NCBI RefSeq assembly: GCF_001039355.2
Contig: NW_019775717.1
Span: 1 to 64,000, forward strand
DNA length: 64,000 nt
Origin: Lingula anatina
Taxonomy: Eukaryota > Brachiopoda > Lingulata > Lingulida > Lingulidae
Direction of reading: 5' to 3'
The position numbers and the translations under genes were made by a program. The notes below the pieces were generated by a model. It ran no database searches and was not told where the DNA came from. It saw only the letters and a program-made list of their open reading frames with translations. Positions within the stretch are counted from its first letter, which is position 1; every line of letters begins with the position of its first letter. Of the stretch, positions 49,604 through 62,762 are shown piece after piece.

Positions 49604-51601
49604 AATTTGTTCTAAGAAGAGACTATAAACCCACCAGCCACCATGACATATCTCTACCAGCCAGGAAGTATCCCCGGGCAGTCCCTCTGTTGGACTTCAC
49701 TGTGGACTGAAATATACAGCGAGAAATCTGTAATACTTGTAATATCATGAAATCCAAATTGACTCCATTAAAGTATCAAATACGGGCCAAAATTCTGTGA
49801 TATCCTCATTAACACAGACAATATTGAAGTACTGCAAATAAAAGAATGGTATTGTTATTATTAACTATTATATTACTATATAACTAGTATATGAAGATTC
49901 TGAAGAAACAAAATGGAAAAATAACCAGAAATATTTAGCTCGGCTTGAGTCCTTTTTTCTTTGGACTTGCGACCGCATTTTTCCTAGCACTCTAACACAA
50001 TCTAACAAAATACTATGCTTCAAAATGTAAGATTCAGTTGAAAGTGGTGTATGAAACTGATGATGCCTTTCAAATCATAAAACCCGTTCTCCAAGCTGTC
50101 ACTATCCCAGTGTCCTTAAAAAGGTTGAATTCTTAAGAAAAAGAACACACGCATGTTTGTACATATACAGTGTAGTTACTCTCTTTTGATGAAATGATTA
50201 TCAGTTGTAAGTATTTTTAAACTGAAGTGACAAAACAGTTATATTATAACTGTATAACCCCTTAACATACATATACAGGTATAACTGGGTTCAGACATTA
50301 ATAATATACACGTATACACGTATATTGTCAAACTTGTCAGTCTAGTCAGGTACATTGACCATGCCAGAGTTGAAAATTGATGTCACGTCTTCAAGATGAT
50401 TATGCTCATACATGTAGTGTATGCAGATTCGTGGGTTAATTCTTGAATGATTGAATTGGCGATCATTTAGATCCACTATAGAGACCCGATAAATTGTATT
50501 CAGGTGTACTGCACAGCTTGTGTTGTACGATATTTTATGTATACAGCTAGGTGTAGCGTTCTTGGCGAAAATATCCTATTAGACTCTATAGAAACACTAT
50601 AGGAATCCTACAGGACTTTAGAAGGATTCTATCGGTCGTATATGTAAGATTTCTATCTAGGACATGTGCCCTATAAGACCCATAGGATTTGGGGCCAATG
50701 TCTTATAGAATCAGATAAGGCAATATATGACATTAACTAAGGAGGCCTGTAGGGAATTTCCGTAAGGGTTTGTATTCTGCTAGCACAGAGTTGTATTTTA
50801 CTGCGGATGAACACGCAATGAAAAAAATGATAAAATGTGAAAAAAACAAAACAAAAAACAAAACAAACTTAGTTAAATAAACCGTATGGTAGGGGGCCGC
50901 GGTAACTACGGTCTGTTCGAACCTTATTTTCCTTATTTTAAAATTGTTTGAGCGTATGGTGCCGTGGAACGAAAGCTTACTTGATTATCATGACACGTAA
51001 AAGAAATGACAGCTAAAATGAACATTACATACTAGTAGCTCTTCTTATTTAAGCCAGTCATGCCTGCGTCCCGTATATACCTCACCTTCACCCCCCACAC
51101 TCATGAGTCTTTACTATAATTACCCAACCATTTATACCTAATGTTATCTAACTCATATTGACCTTAAACTCACTTAATATCCAATCTAATAAAGTTTGTT
51201 AAAGGCTCCCGTCACTCGAATGAAGCAGGAGGGGAGGGTCAACAGAAAGCAAGCACAATTTTCAAAGGTTAAAAGAATGGATATTTTTGTACATGCGCAA
51301 ACGACTATTTTAGAATCAAAGTGTATAATAATATGTATTAGTGTTTATTTCTGCACGAAGACGCCTGATAGCAACCCTATATAGGTTTGTTATTCCTCGG
51401 TGACCTTGTGGTAATTTGATTTATGATGAAAGACAACGGGAGATACTTCACTGAAGGAAAGTGGGCAATAAATAGCCTCAATTTCCCTTAATGTTCAATG
51501 TCGTATTTCCAGTTGTCTAAACAGCATTCAATGGACTTTTTTTCATATTCCTTAAAACCGTTGACCACACTTTTCCATTCCAACCACATGTGTTTCATCT
51601 T

Positions 51602-51653
<52 letters not shown>

Positions 51654-52653
51654 TTTTGCTATTATTTAAGAAAGCTAGGCAATTTCTGAATGATTTAAAC
51701 ATGGGTTATTTGAGACATGCTGGTCCTGATATACAGATGCATGTCACTCATTTGTTAAAAAGGTAAATTTCTTTGGGTATGTACAGTTAATTTTCCCTTT
51801 TGTTATCAGGATAAAAAGCATGTTCGGGGAGTCAATCAATCACTGATAACAATTGACGCATTTACTGCAGACCTTTTTACCCTTTCTCTTATAAAAAAGG
51901 TCAACAACATTTATAAAAATTATTTTGTGGGAAATATTTCACTTTTGGATAATTTGATAGTGAATTAAGATTATGTGTAATGTCATTGTATAGTAAAGCT
52001 CCTTATAATAAGTTGATAACTAGAGTATTATTTTGTCAAATAAAAATGATTTTATCCGCTGGGCGTACAGAACGTACATTATCAGTAGGCGTATTTACCT
52101 TTTGTCTTAACCATGTAGCTATATATTGTACAGGACACTACTGCAGCACTGCTACTTAATTGTGCATAGGTATGGAACTACATGCTAGTAAAAATTTAGG
52201 GAATTTTTCGATTAAATATATTTCAGCTTATTACTCAGAGTGAAAATTTCTATTAAAACAGGTGTTTAGTTAAATCTTGACTTCCTACTTCCTCCTTTTC
52301 AAATATTTGCTGGGCTCAAGAATCTTCACACGCGTTCACGGTAAAGCGGTCAAGGTAATGATTAACTAAAAATATTCCATTGATTTCATTTCATTGTATC
52401 CTAAGGTCATTAGACATTTTAACATTATACTGGGGTTCATCTTATACATGCACTGATAGAATTACTTATCTTATTGTGAATCTATTTGTCAAATGGGTCA
52501 ATAGGGTATTCCCAATCACATCACTAAATATACCCGTTTTTGTGTAGGCAAAAGTGACTGTCCACTCACCCATATCCCCACACCAACGGTCAGTAGAAAA
52601 TGACCAGCAATAACGGCATAGTCCGCCGCCTCCAGCCTATATTTTCCCTCCAT
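42153..52653 (-). CDS. Gene E: SGLT-type sodium/solute cotransporter (SLC5 family)
   Basis: Fourteen exons: 52653-52570, 49706-49635, 48524-48420, 47189-47130, 46819-46609, 46087-46007, 45758-45550, 45244-45109, 44753-44646, 44276-44126, 43822-43654, 43362-43147, 42892-42661, 42361-42153. The sum is 2043 bp: 680 residues plus TAA, a normal SGLT length. Start [19 protein letters not shown]; hallmarks [74 protein letters not shown], and the C-terminal [12 protein letters not shown] with a last helix. It imports a small organic solute with Na+ at the plasma membrane, by family. Residue pairs with human SGLT1: N61 (N78), S66 (H83), E85 (E102), Y269 (Y290), F270 (W291), K300 (K321), Q436 (Q457). 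Two of seven sugar-site residues are replaced, so classical glucose transport should not be assumed. A 522-base N gap lies in intron 2. Confidence 0.92.
45492..45530. repeat. (TC)n microsatellite
   Basis: About 19 TC units in intron 7 of gene E, about 20 bp beyond the exon 7 donor. Confidence 0.95.
46219..46362. mobile_element. Small inverted-repeat element (MITE-like)
   Basis: The left end GGGCTCCGTAACTCGAAAGCA (one base over 20 if read fully; core CTCGAAAGCA) pairs with the right end TGCTTTCGAG...GGAGCCC, about 19 of 21 positions. Total about 144 bp with no coding capacity, in intron 5 of gene E. No clear target-site duplication. Confidence 0.55.
48811..48858. repeat. (GT)n microsatellite
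   Basis: About 23 GT units in intron 2 of gene E, near the assembly gap. Confidence 0.95.
49018..49539. other. Assembly gap of 522 N
   Basis: Run of N inside intron 2 of gene E, flanked by AG-rich and poly(G) low-complexity sequence. The same words (GCTGGATG followed by a G run) occur on both edges, so the real gap may be small or the edges may overlap. Confidence 0.98.
49566..49603. repeat. (AG)n microsatellite
   Basis: About 19 AG units at the right edge of the gap, about 30 bp from the end of exon 2 of gene E. Confidence 0.95.
49707..52569. other. Intron 1 of gene E
   Basis: The longest gene E intron, 2.86 kb. It contains a (TTTA)n run at 51601-51652 and, near 50570-50720, a stretch rich in self-complementary words such as CCTATAGG-like runs. 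No exon or clear transposon was found. Confidence 0.6.
51601..51652. repeat. (TTTA)n microsatellite
   Basis: About 13 units in intron 1 of gene E. Confidence 0.95.
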
Positions 52654-53967
52654 GACGTGACAGGCAATGTCGCAGCGTCTGAGGTGGTTCTGGAGGACTT
52701 CAGTGTGTAAGTTAGTGACCTAAAACCCAGTGATAACAGCGCAAATATATACAAGGCCACGCAGCCCTGATACCAGTGGTATGTTGAGGGATATAAAGTG
52801 GAGATATCCTAATATACCTGTACACGTAATATTTCCATACCAACAATGACACTTTTCGCGTTTTTTTTTTCCACATCAGTTTGCGATCTTTATGTGTTTG
52901 TAAACATGATAAGACATTAAGTCATCACTCATTCTGCCACATACCCCCCGGTACGTGTAGTTGAAATAAAGTAGAGTGGAAAGCACAGGTATGAGTAATC
53001 TGTATAAACTCTATCGTGTTATTCGAAAAGAAAATGTCCGTTGAACTTCTGTTTTCTTTCATATTTCTTTTCGCTTTTGGACTCCCAAGTTTTTAATCTC
53101 CCATTAAAATGTCCCACGCTTGAAATGAAGGTATGAAAATGTACATTACTGCGCAACCCTTATCAAAAAGGTGTTTTTTTTACTGAAAATGTTCGTAAAG
53201 TATAGAAGTAATGACCATCAATTTTTTTTCGAGTGACATTTTGTGGTTTCCATGTTTAGAGAGCCCTGGACTGGTAGGGACCCGTATCGTGTTGGACATT
53301 TTCTGAAGATTTCAGCAAATTCTCTTGAACTCGTAATAAAAAGGAACCCAAGCATGCGCCGGCCAGTAGCGCCCCGGGGTACAGTACATTGAAATTAAGT
53401 AAAATCTTCTTGAGAAAATCAGAAAATAACTCTGTATCGATAATTCTGTCACATTTGTGCATTTTCGCTCTTGATTTGCTTCTTTGTCACGATTTATGTA
53501 TCCACTCTCCTCCAAATCCCACAAAATCTCGATTGAATTTGGGATGATTCGATCGTTTTGCACCCCGCTTACCACTTGATGTGTGTGTGTGTGTAGCCCC
53601 CCCCCCCCCCAACACGTGCGTGTAGCCGTGTAGCCCCGTCCCAACGTCTTGCAGCGTGCCCGTAGATTTTCAGAAAATAAAAAGTTGAGGTTTTGCAATT
53701 CATGGGCTCATTCCCAAAGACACCGCCGATCTACTTAATTCGATCCAGCTCTGCGGGGGCTCTCGCTGAATGCAGCCAGTTTAACAGATGAACACGCCTC
53801 CCCCTGGTGTGAAGTATAGTAGGCCAGTCCCAACGTCTAACAATTTCTCCCTACATTTTCGAATTAGGTGGCGGTACGGGGTAAACTTTTGTAATTCTAA
53901 AAATGCAGTGACAATAATACGCCCAACTGGTGTGATATACAGGTATTATGTCAAAGAATTAAAAATG

Positions 53968-53969
53968 AA

Positions 53970-54032
<63 letters not shown>

Positions 54033-54034
54033 AT
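53968..54034. repeat. (AAAT)n microsatellite
   Basis: About 16 units in the E-F intergenic region. Confidence 0.95.
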
Positions 54035-54493
54035 ACTGACAAAACCAACGGACAAAGGAAAACGTGCTTTTCTATGTTAGGCTTTCCCAAATTTATAAAT
54101 GGATGAATAAGGTAATGAATGTGAACCGTGTCTCGATTTTAAGTAAAGTATAACACCACAAACAAAAAATTATTTTTTTTAATGAAATTGAATCCGATTG
54201 CGGGGCAATTACAGTGGAAACAGTGGGGAAAAGAATGAAAACGTGTTGGAAATTCGTTTATCTCCGAATGAAAATAAAGGAAAAATTGCCCCAATTTCAT
54301 ATCAACTCATATTTACCCGAAAACAAAGAAGCCCAAGCAATTTTTTTAGCTCTACCAACCTGCTCGTGAACGTTTTTCGTTTTGTCAATTTCGCTTTCAA
54401 GATTGACGAGGTACCGCCTATATACAATCCATGTTATGTATTTCCAGTACACCTCTGTAAGAAATCGAGAAAATTTAATGCGTGGATGACATA

Positions 54494-54724
54494 CAGGGGC
54501 GGATCCGGGGGGGGGGGGGGGGGGATGCAAAGCCGACCCCCCCCCCCTCTCCCGCTGAAGGGCCCCGAAAAACTGATATTTTAGAGGGCAAACGGTGCCA
54601 TTTGGTACGGTTTAGAACTGTGATTCAGCTAGTCAAAACTCTAATTTCAAGAGGGTGGCCAGAAATCGAAGGGGGGGGGGGGGGTCAGGACCCCCTGACC
54701 CCTCCCCATCTGAATCCACCACTG
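54494..54724. mobile_element. hAT-like MITE with internal G and C runs
   Basis: About 231 bp. The left end CAGGGGCGGATCCGGGG and right end CTGAATCCACCACTG are imperfect inverted repeats. ACATA (TGACATA if extended) flanks both sides, consistent with a hAT target duplication. Internal runs of G and C come from decay of the ends. Confidence 0.7.
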
Positions 54725-55716
54725 ACATAGGAGGGGATCATTAGAATTTTTAATAATCCCATCTGCTTCATCTGCCTATAGAAGGCGCTTCATATAGTGA
54801 CTGAATAAAATCGACTGAATGGGCTTCCTCAGCTCGTGACACCGTCATCCTGACCTCCAAACTACACCAACTTATGCAATCGTGGGACGCCAAGGGCACA
54901 ACATGCTTGGTGCAGGACTACCATTGTTAAAATGTCTAGAAATATTTTTTAAAGTTTATACTTTTTAGAATTAAAAGAAATCTGTATTGGAATTCACTTG
55001 GTCGAATCCCAATCTGCATCTGTATCATAAGAAAATTAAAGGACATACCTGTATTTATGATTCGGATTTTTTATTTCATGTAGGAACTAATAGGCCCCTA
55101 TACATGTGCGACGTAGGGCCTACATATGTACAACCATAGGCAAAAGCCCGATAAACATCAATTAAATAAGCAACAAATTTACATAAATAATTACTCACAT
55201 ATAATTTAATTAAGTACTGCGTTAATATGTTTGATCACTGTAAAATTATATAAACGCTTCCCCCTTCTGTCGACCCAGGTCGCCATTGTGTTAGTTGAGA
55301 TTTGAGAAGAATAATCGTCATGTGACTTCTCTCCTCCGCGGCACCAGGTTAAACAACTAGGGTAAGTAAGTAGAGCTCTGTAGTAGAAGAAAAGTTTTGT
55401 CAAATAATTTGTGATCTACAGGTAGTGTGGTTCTGTAATTGTAATGCAGTGCACACCAATGTTGGGGTAAACTCTTTATGTGGAAATCTCGAGCCTGCGA
55501 CCACGGGTAAAGTAGTTCGAAAACTTGTGACTGCACCGTACATGTATAGTCAACACAGTTGTACATGCCGTACTTAACTGTACTGTGACTGTACATGTAT
55601 ATTGTAGTTAATATACTGCAGTGTGCATCTGTTTGCATAGAGTAAGGAATTTTACTGGTGTGTAGAACTTGTGTAGAACTGTAATATTTCTGTATAAAGA
55701 TCTGACCAAGCCTGAG

Positions 55717-55718
<2 letters not shown>

Positions 55719-55749
<31 letters not shown>
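55719..55749. repeat. (GT)n microsatellite
   Basis: GT run followed by AG units in the E-F intergenic region. Confidence 0.95.
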
Positions 55750-55760
<11 letters not shown>

Positions 55761-56903
55761 TCGAGATAGAGAGAGAGAGAGGCTCGTAAAGGTATATTTC
55801 GCCCTGGTAAAGTTTCATCAATTCTTTAATTTTAATGTCAACTTTGATATAATTTGAATTGTTATACGTAGTTCTGCCAACACGTCAGAACTCGGAGTAT
55901 ACATTTCACTTTTTCGGGTACATGTGCTAGTTATGTTGTCTAGCATTTGATTAACTACAGAATAATTATTAACACGAGAAAATACTGAATTGATGTTGCC
56001 TAAGATTGTGTGTAGATCCATGGGTAGATCGAAGTATTGCAACTCTCCCAGAATAGGTTTCAAACTCTATTATGCAGGAGACTATGAGGATAGGAGGTAG
56101 GAATGGATTTGGTTATTGACAGTGCCCATCATGACAATATATCAGGATTCCCCCTCCCTTCCCCCCGCCCCCCGCCCCCCCCCCTCCCAGAAATCAACTT
56201 AAGTGAGGTACCAGATTAAAGTTGCTTGCTCATCGACCTCACCATTAGCTGTGGAAACCAGAAATTATATAATCTTCAGTAAAATAATTAAGTCACATGT
56301 ACCTGGTACACTTTCTCTGTACTTGTGAAAAGCACATGAATTATAGTGTGAGTCATTAGTCATTTAGTGATAGTGAAAGTTTGAGGCATGGAGAGAAAGA
56401 CACGGGCAGCAAGACATGTGACTGTCGCTTCCAGGCTGATATGAAGATTTAAGATATTTGTCGGTGGTCTAAGGAGAAGGATCCAAGTACAATAGTGTAC
56501 TGATTAGTATTTGCCCTGGGCAAGAAAATGAAATACGCGTGTGAGTGGGACATTAACTGGGGAAAGGTTGGCTTTGATGACTGGAAGTCATATGTGATAT
56601 ATTTGAAAAAAAAAACAAAACAATTTTGTACACATACACTGGGGTTTGTATATATTTTCCCAGCACCTGATTGAGCCTATCAGCATTACCTGAGACAATT
56701 TGTATTTGTATGTCTGATTTGAAAAACTGAAAACAATGATGATGAGTATGATGATTAATTTTTGTCAAAGAATAACAATATATTTATGGTATAGTTTGAT
56801 ATCTATGCAAAGGTAAGGTGTGGGAATTTTTTTAGGTTTTGAGTTTTTTTTTTTATGTATAGACACAGATGTGATGTGTCTGTACATATAGCCATCATCT
56901 GCG

Positions 56904-56936
56904 TCTGTCGTCGCCGTCGTCGCCGTCGTCGCCGTG
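56904..56936. repeat. GTC/GCC trinucleotide-type repeat
   Basis: A short array of GTCGTCGCC units upstream of the first coding exon of gene F. A single N follows at 56971. Confidence 0.8.
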
Positions 56937-57010
56937 CACTTTTACCGATAACACGATAAGTGGAAAACCANTTTTTTTTGTTAACGTAGTTATCTATATT
57001 TTCAGGTAAA

Positions 57011-59331
57011 ATGGATAAAGGGGCTGATGAGACAACCAATCTTTTGGGTAACCAAACACAAAACTATGGCCCAGGAGCAGTCGACCAAAGTATAGAAATT
57101 TCGGACCAAGGTGGCCAAAGCTCAGAGCCATCAACGCCACCTGTGGGCATTACATCAAGTATGGAAAGGAATAAGAACCTACGACAGCGCCATCTACGGT
57201 CTGGGGAGTGGGACGGAGCTGTAGATGGCACCAGCAGTGGTGATGATGGAATGTACGTGTTTGTACAGAAACCTGAGAATGAAGTGGAAGCTCAGAGGAT
57301 GCAGCAAAATTATATGGTATTATTTTTATTATTATCAAGAATGTGGATTGGGTTTTTTTCCTTTGGAATGGAAAATTGGCTATAAACTGTTATTTTGATT
57401 TTATATTATCAAATAATTTTTGGCTTTAGAAATAATTTATTACTGAAATATTGTAACAAAATAAAGTATATATACCATTTTAAATTTCATGTCCTAACTA
57501 TGAATAAAGCTTGTGACATAAATCTGAAATAGATCCAACATGTTATTTTTCCTTTTCAGTTTGGTTTCAAGAAATGGAAAAGTCATGTGACAGCGCGCCC
57601 TCTGGCAGACAGATCAGACATTGTGAAACAGTTGTACGCAGAACAGGAGAAGGTGCCACCACCACAAGGTAAATTGTTCTTGGTTTAGTTGTGTAAATAA
57701 AGATGATAAATTCAGCTGGTGGTACTAACCCTGTGGAGGCATAGCCTCTCTGATCCTTTAGTTAGTTGTGTAAGGCATTAGGTAGCTACTTAATTCTGTT
57801 CTCGATCATGATATATATGAGCGCAGTGCAATACAATGCAATACAATATGATACGATACAATACGATACGATACAATACAATGCAAACTTGCAAATCTGC
57901 AGTAGAGCAAGTCACTCTGTTTGTGGCCAGAATTTTTATGATAGATGGAGAGAAATTTATATTCTGCAATTGGGTATTTTTGTCCAAATTTGGTTAGCGC
58001 AGTCTGGATGTAATGATTTCAAATTGGATATCTGAAACCTCCCTGGATTTTTTTTTGTTGTTAACAAATTGTTTCTAGTTGCATTATGGAATCTTAACAT
58101 TGTATTTCAGTATCAGTTTACAGACCTACTAATTTCCTGTATGTTATTTTACTTGGCTGGTGGATTGCCTTACTTTACTGTATAGTGGGATGCCTCATGC
58201 TCTTCACTATCATAGGAAGAAAATATGGTGAGTTAAAATGACGTCTTTGAAAAACTACATGTTGGAGAAATGTTAATTCCCTTGATTGACTAATTGGATT
58301 TATAATTTAATTTAAATTTATCATCTGTAATGTCTTCAAATAATTACTTGTTGAAGAAATGTTAATTCATTTGATAAACTAGTAATTGGATTAAATTTAT
58401 AATGGGATTTTTCAACTATAAATCCAAAGATTTAACCCAGCATCATTTTTGTCTGAGTTTATTGAAATTTTCTTGCCATGGTAACGATGTTATATTTTTA
58501 TATAGTTGGACTATAATTATAATTTGATAATTGGGGTTTGTTTCTTTTCTAGCTTTTTTCTGCTGGAAGATGGCTGGTTACTTTTTCTGGCCGTTTGGGA
58601 AGTTTGTCTCAATGGTACTCCCTAGAGTCATCAGACTTAATGTAAAGTTGTTTACTCTGGATTTTGTTCCTCTTGCTTCATGATGTACTGCTGGGTTTGG
58701 CTTTTCTTGATCAGCACAGATTCATATTTTACTGCTCTGGTTTGATTATGTCACACACACAATGTATAGTAGTTTAAGAAAAAGCTTAATGTTATGCTAT
58801 GATGCGTTGTAAAATTGGATAAAAATCATCTGCCTGTTTTCTTTAGATGCTTGAGACCTGATTATTATTACCAACATTTAATGCTTAACTTTATGATTAT
58901 TTTAAAAAATGAATCAGAAATTGCATTACAAGATCATTTGGAAAACCTTAATTTGATGTTGAATTTGCTAGAGCTAAAAATGAGATGTGATTAAAACCTT
59001 TTTAAACCACCTGCACATTCACAGTCAACACAATGAGAATTGTGCTGAAATTCACCATCTTGATTTAAAAAGATTCTGACATGTCATTGAAGCTAGAAGG
59101 CATCCTAAACAGCTTTACCTATTATATTTTATACACAGTTCATATAGCTGTAATAACTCTTACAAACTCTGCAGATTAGAGGATAGAAGTAATAGTTTTT
59201 GTCATTTATTTTTGAAATATAGAAGTTTTTGTAATTTATTCTAAAATCAAAAACAGTTGCCAGATTAATTGTTCCAGATGTGATTTGTAATTGTACCATT
59301 GAAAACAAGCAAGACTAGTTCATTTTTAATT

Positions 59332-59377
<46 letters not shown>

Positions 59378-61279
59378 ATTTTATAAAATAATCTTTATTT
59401 TCATAGGAGAGTGGCACATTGCTGGAGTCAAGGGACAGGGATTACACTGTCAGTGACACGGTGCCTCTAGTCTCAGGAACACCTAGCCTGGGAACAAAAC
59501 ATAGTAGCTATGGTTACTGGGTATGTAAGCCTTATATGGTCATGTGAGGCATGGTTTCTATGGTTACTGGGTATGCAAGGCTTATATGGTCATATGAGCC
59601 ATGGTAGCTATGGTTACTGTGTAGTATGTAGGAAAATAAACCATGGTCACCATGATTACTAGGAACTTATATTTAGACTTCCATCTTTATGAGAGAAATT
59701 TTTGTGTATTCCATTTTTTTTGCATTTTTGCATATGTCTATTTTGCATTTCTTAAATTTTGATGTTTGCTCAAAAAGAACTAAGATAGATATGGATGGGT
59801 GTTGATGGCTGAACAAAAAATTATATCAGTGATGTGGCAATTTAAAATATGTGTCTTAAAACAAAGCATTTACTAAATTAATTGACTGCAATACATGTCC
59901 TGTTGTTTTTAAACAAAATCTAGGTATATTTGGTTGATATTCAGGTATCAGTAATATTTATTTTATTTCTTTCAGAAACATCCCCAGACATACATATGGC
60001 TAGTGCTGGGGCTTCCACTGTTGTTTATTGTCCATGGAGTGGTGTTCCTCCTCTCCTGGTTCTTAGTGATCACCATCCCAGTAGCCAAGGTATGTCTCAT
60101 GATGTTATCAGTTATTAAATAAATTATATTGTCCATCTGATCGTTTGATATGTTGAACTATGGTGCATAGCCTCATGCAGAAGGAAAGTAATTGATGAGT
60201 TCCTGTCTTGGTATTGAGCTTACCTCCCCCCCTCTCCCAATTCATTGATGGTCTTCTTCCAGCTAGGATATGTTACTGAGTGCCAGAAAGAAACTTTTTT
60301 ATTGTTTTTTTTTTTATTTTCTGCAGCGTTTAAAAAGAAACAAAAAACAAATGAAAGTATCTTTAAGGTTACTTATAAATTGTTTGTGGTTTCTCCTGGT
60401 TCTGCTTTAAATAGTTATTTACTAATTTATTTGTGGTATACTCTCCACATTGAAGTTGTGCCTGTGTTTCTGAATTTCCCTTTAAATCATTATTTAAATT
60501 TTATTCTGGTATTCTAGTTAAATCTGAAGGCTATAAGAGTTATGCTGTTTCTTCCTCCTGACACTGTTCAAATCAAAACTTCCAGCATGGTGAGTTATTT
60601 TTTTTACTAGGTATAATTACATTGATTTTATTAAGAATATGGCTTTGATATCTTCAGTTGTTCTTAATTAATATCAAGCTTTATTTTGTGGTATAAACTT
60701 GTCTTAAAATACTAGATGGTATTATTTATTTCAGAGCCTAGTGAGTCCTGACAGTGAGATCATCATCTACACACACCAGTCTGTGAATTTTTATTACTAC
60801 AAGTACACAGTTGATGGCATGAATGTTATCTTAGTCAGTATCCTTTATCAGTTTTATGTCTTTTGTCTTCCTGGTTTATTGAAGATTCAAACAATTTAAA
60901 ATTATATGCATCGTTATCAATAAAATGTCTGTAAAATCAAATACAAAAAGGGTATAATTTTTCAATTTGTTTATTTTTTACATGTATCGATATTCTTCTG
61001 TTATCACCATATGGGTTATAAGATCAGTTGTTGACTCATTGTTTAATAAAGTCGATTTACAAATAGATTGATGTAATAAATCATATTTTTGCATCTTTAG
61101 ATGGATCCTTTATATCTTTATTATTTACTGATTGAATTGGTGGTTAAGCTCCTTAGCCCAGGTTTTCAGACCTTCTGGTATTTGTTCTCCTCTCTCTGGT
61201 GTTGGGCTATGCTGACAGAGATAACCACCTCACAGGGGATGTTACCGTGAGTATGCGCGCATGCACACAAGTACATGCA

Positions 61280-61324
<45 letters not shown>

Positions 61325-62731
61325 TAGACTTTTTAAAATTAAAATTTTAATACTCCATACAGGATGTTATCATTAATGTAATTCTCAGAATTCTCTTTGG
61401 ACACAAGTCGAGGGTTTTTCAGTATACCTGTTATTGTGCAGTCATTTCACACTGTTGAGACTACATGTAACATCACAAACAATGGTTCCTAAGTAATATT
61501 TTTGTTGGTTTATAATAGATACATTATGTTATAATTATTAAAGGTCTATTGTTACGCCAAAATGTTGATTTTCTTTAAATCTTTTAAGTCACTTCAAGTC
61601 ACAGGTTGTTTTGAAAAATTTTCTTTCAGAAATTTATCTTGTCCTTCCTTGCCCTCATCCCTCTGTCATATTACATTGGAATGGCCATTACTAGGTAGGT
61701 GCACTGGGAGAAGGAGGGGCAGTTTTGACCTAGTTTGTTTGTATGGTGCTAGTCTTGAGGTGCTTGTTGCATTTGTGAGACAATAATTTAAGGTGATTGT
61801 GTTGATATATTTGATTTAATGCATTGCTTTTTGCTTGTACAAAATATGCACATACCAGTTTCTTTGATATAGTATGAATATTTCATACCTTAGTCAGGTA
61901 TTTGCTTATTCAGTACAAAGATTTTGTACAAAAACTCCTTATATAATAACCACATGATAATCACTTTATTTTTTCATGGTTGAGCTAGAGTAGTTTAAGC
62001 AAACCAGGTAGGAAGTACCTCCCCTTTTTTACATGTGTTTATACAATGTGCCATTCTCTTGTTTTTTCCTCAGTATCTCAGCCCAGAGTAACTTTGCTGT
62101 GGGCGCCTTGCTCAATGCCACGTTTGGCTCCATAGTAGAGATCTCCCTGTATACTGTAGCTCTTGTGAAGGGGAGACAGAGTGGAAATACTAAATGTTAT
62201 TCAGAGTTAGTCAAGTCAGCACTAGCAGGTGGGTGTCATGTTATACAAATATGTTATTATACCATATTTATTTTACTTTAAGTAAACTTGCATGTTTGGG
62301 TTTTTTTATGTGTATTGTCTTGTGTGTATTATCTTAGGCGTTCTTCGCTATAAAAATAAAAGGGAAAATAGTTATGATAAAATTTCCCATATTTCTTTGG
62401 TCTGTAATTTGATAAGCATTTTTTTCTTTGGGAGAAAATATGAAGTAATCCAGAACCACATTAAGATTAATACTTAAATGCCAGTATTATGCAGTCCAAA
62501 ATTTTAGTTTATTGCTTATTATAACCTGTATTTCCCAACGTCATCCCAGGTACACTGTTGGGGACCATGTTATTAGTGCCGGTGAGTATGACGTACTTAT
62601 CTTGCCCATGTGACCTGCTTGCTTATTCTTTTTAAAAGCCTTGCAAATACCTGAAGAAATTCATGTTAAAATTCTGTTTTTCTTTTTAATTTTTGAGAGA
62701 CCATGATAGAGTTAATTATAGAATGGACACC

Positions 62732-62762
<31 letters not shown>

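Larger units (their letters stand above)
52654..57005. other. Divergent intergenic region between genes E and F
   Basis: About 4.3 kb separating the minus-strand gene E start from the first coding exon of plus-strand gene F. Because that F exon begins with a splice acceptor, at least one non-coding 5' exon of F must lie here or further left, but I cannot place it. Microsatellites, poly(C)/poly(G) runs and a hAT-like MITE occupy part of it. Frames at 53312-53698 and 54198-54584 run through these low-complexity tracts and are not credible genes. Confidence 0.55.

Noticed and set aside
48916-49710. Three frames of about 230 codons across the N gap
   Set aside because: They are made of N and AG/G-rich low complexity; only the real exon 2 of gene E at 49635-49706 on the minus strand is coding here.
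53312-53698. 128-codon minus-strand frame
   Set aside because: It runs through a GT microsatellite and a poly(C) tract and has no recognised domain.
54198-54584. 128-codon plus-strand frame and its 77-codon antisense partner
   Set aside because: Both read into the G/C runs of a hAT-like MITE; the rest has no family resemblance.
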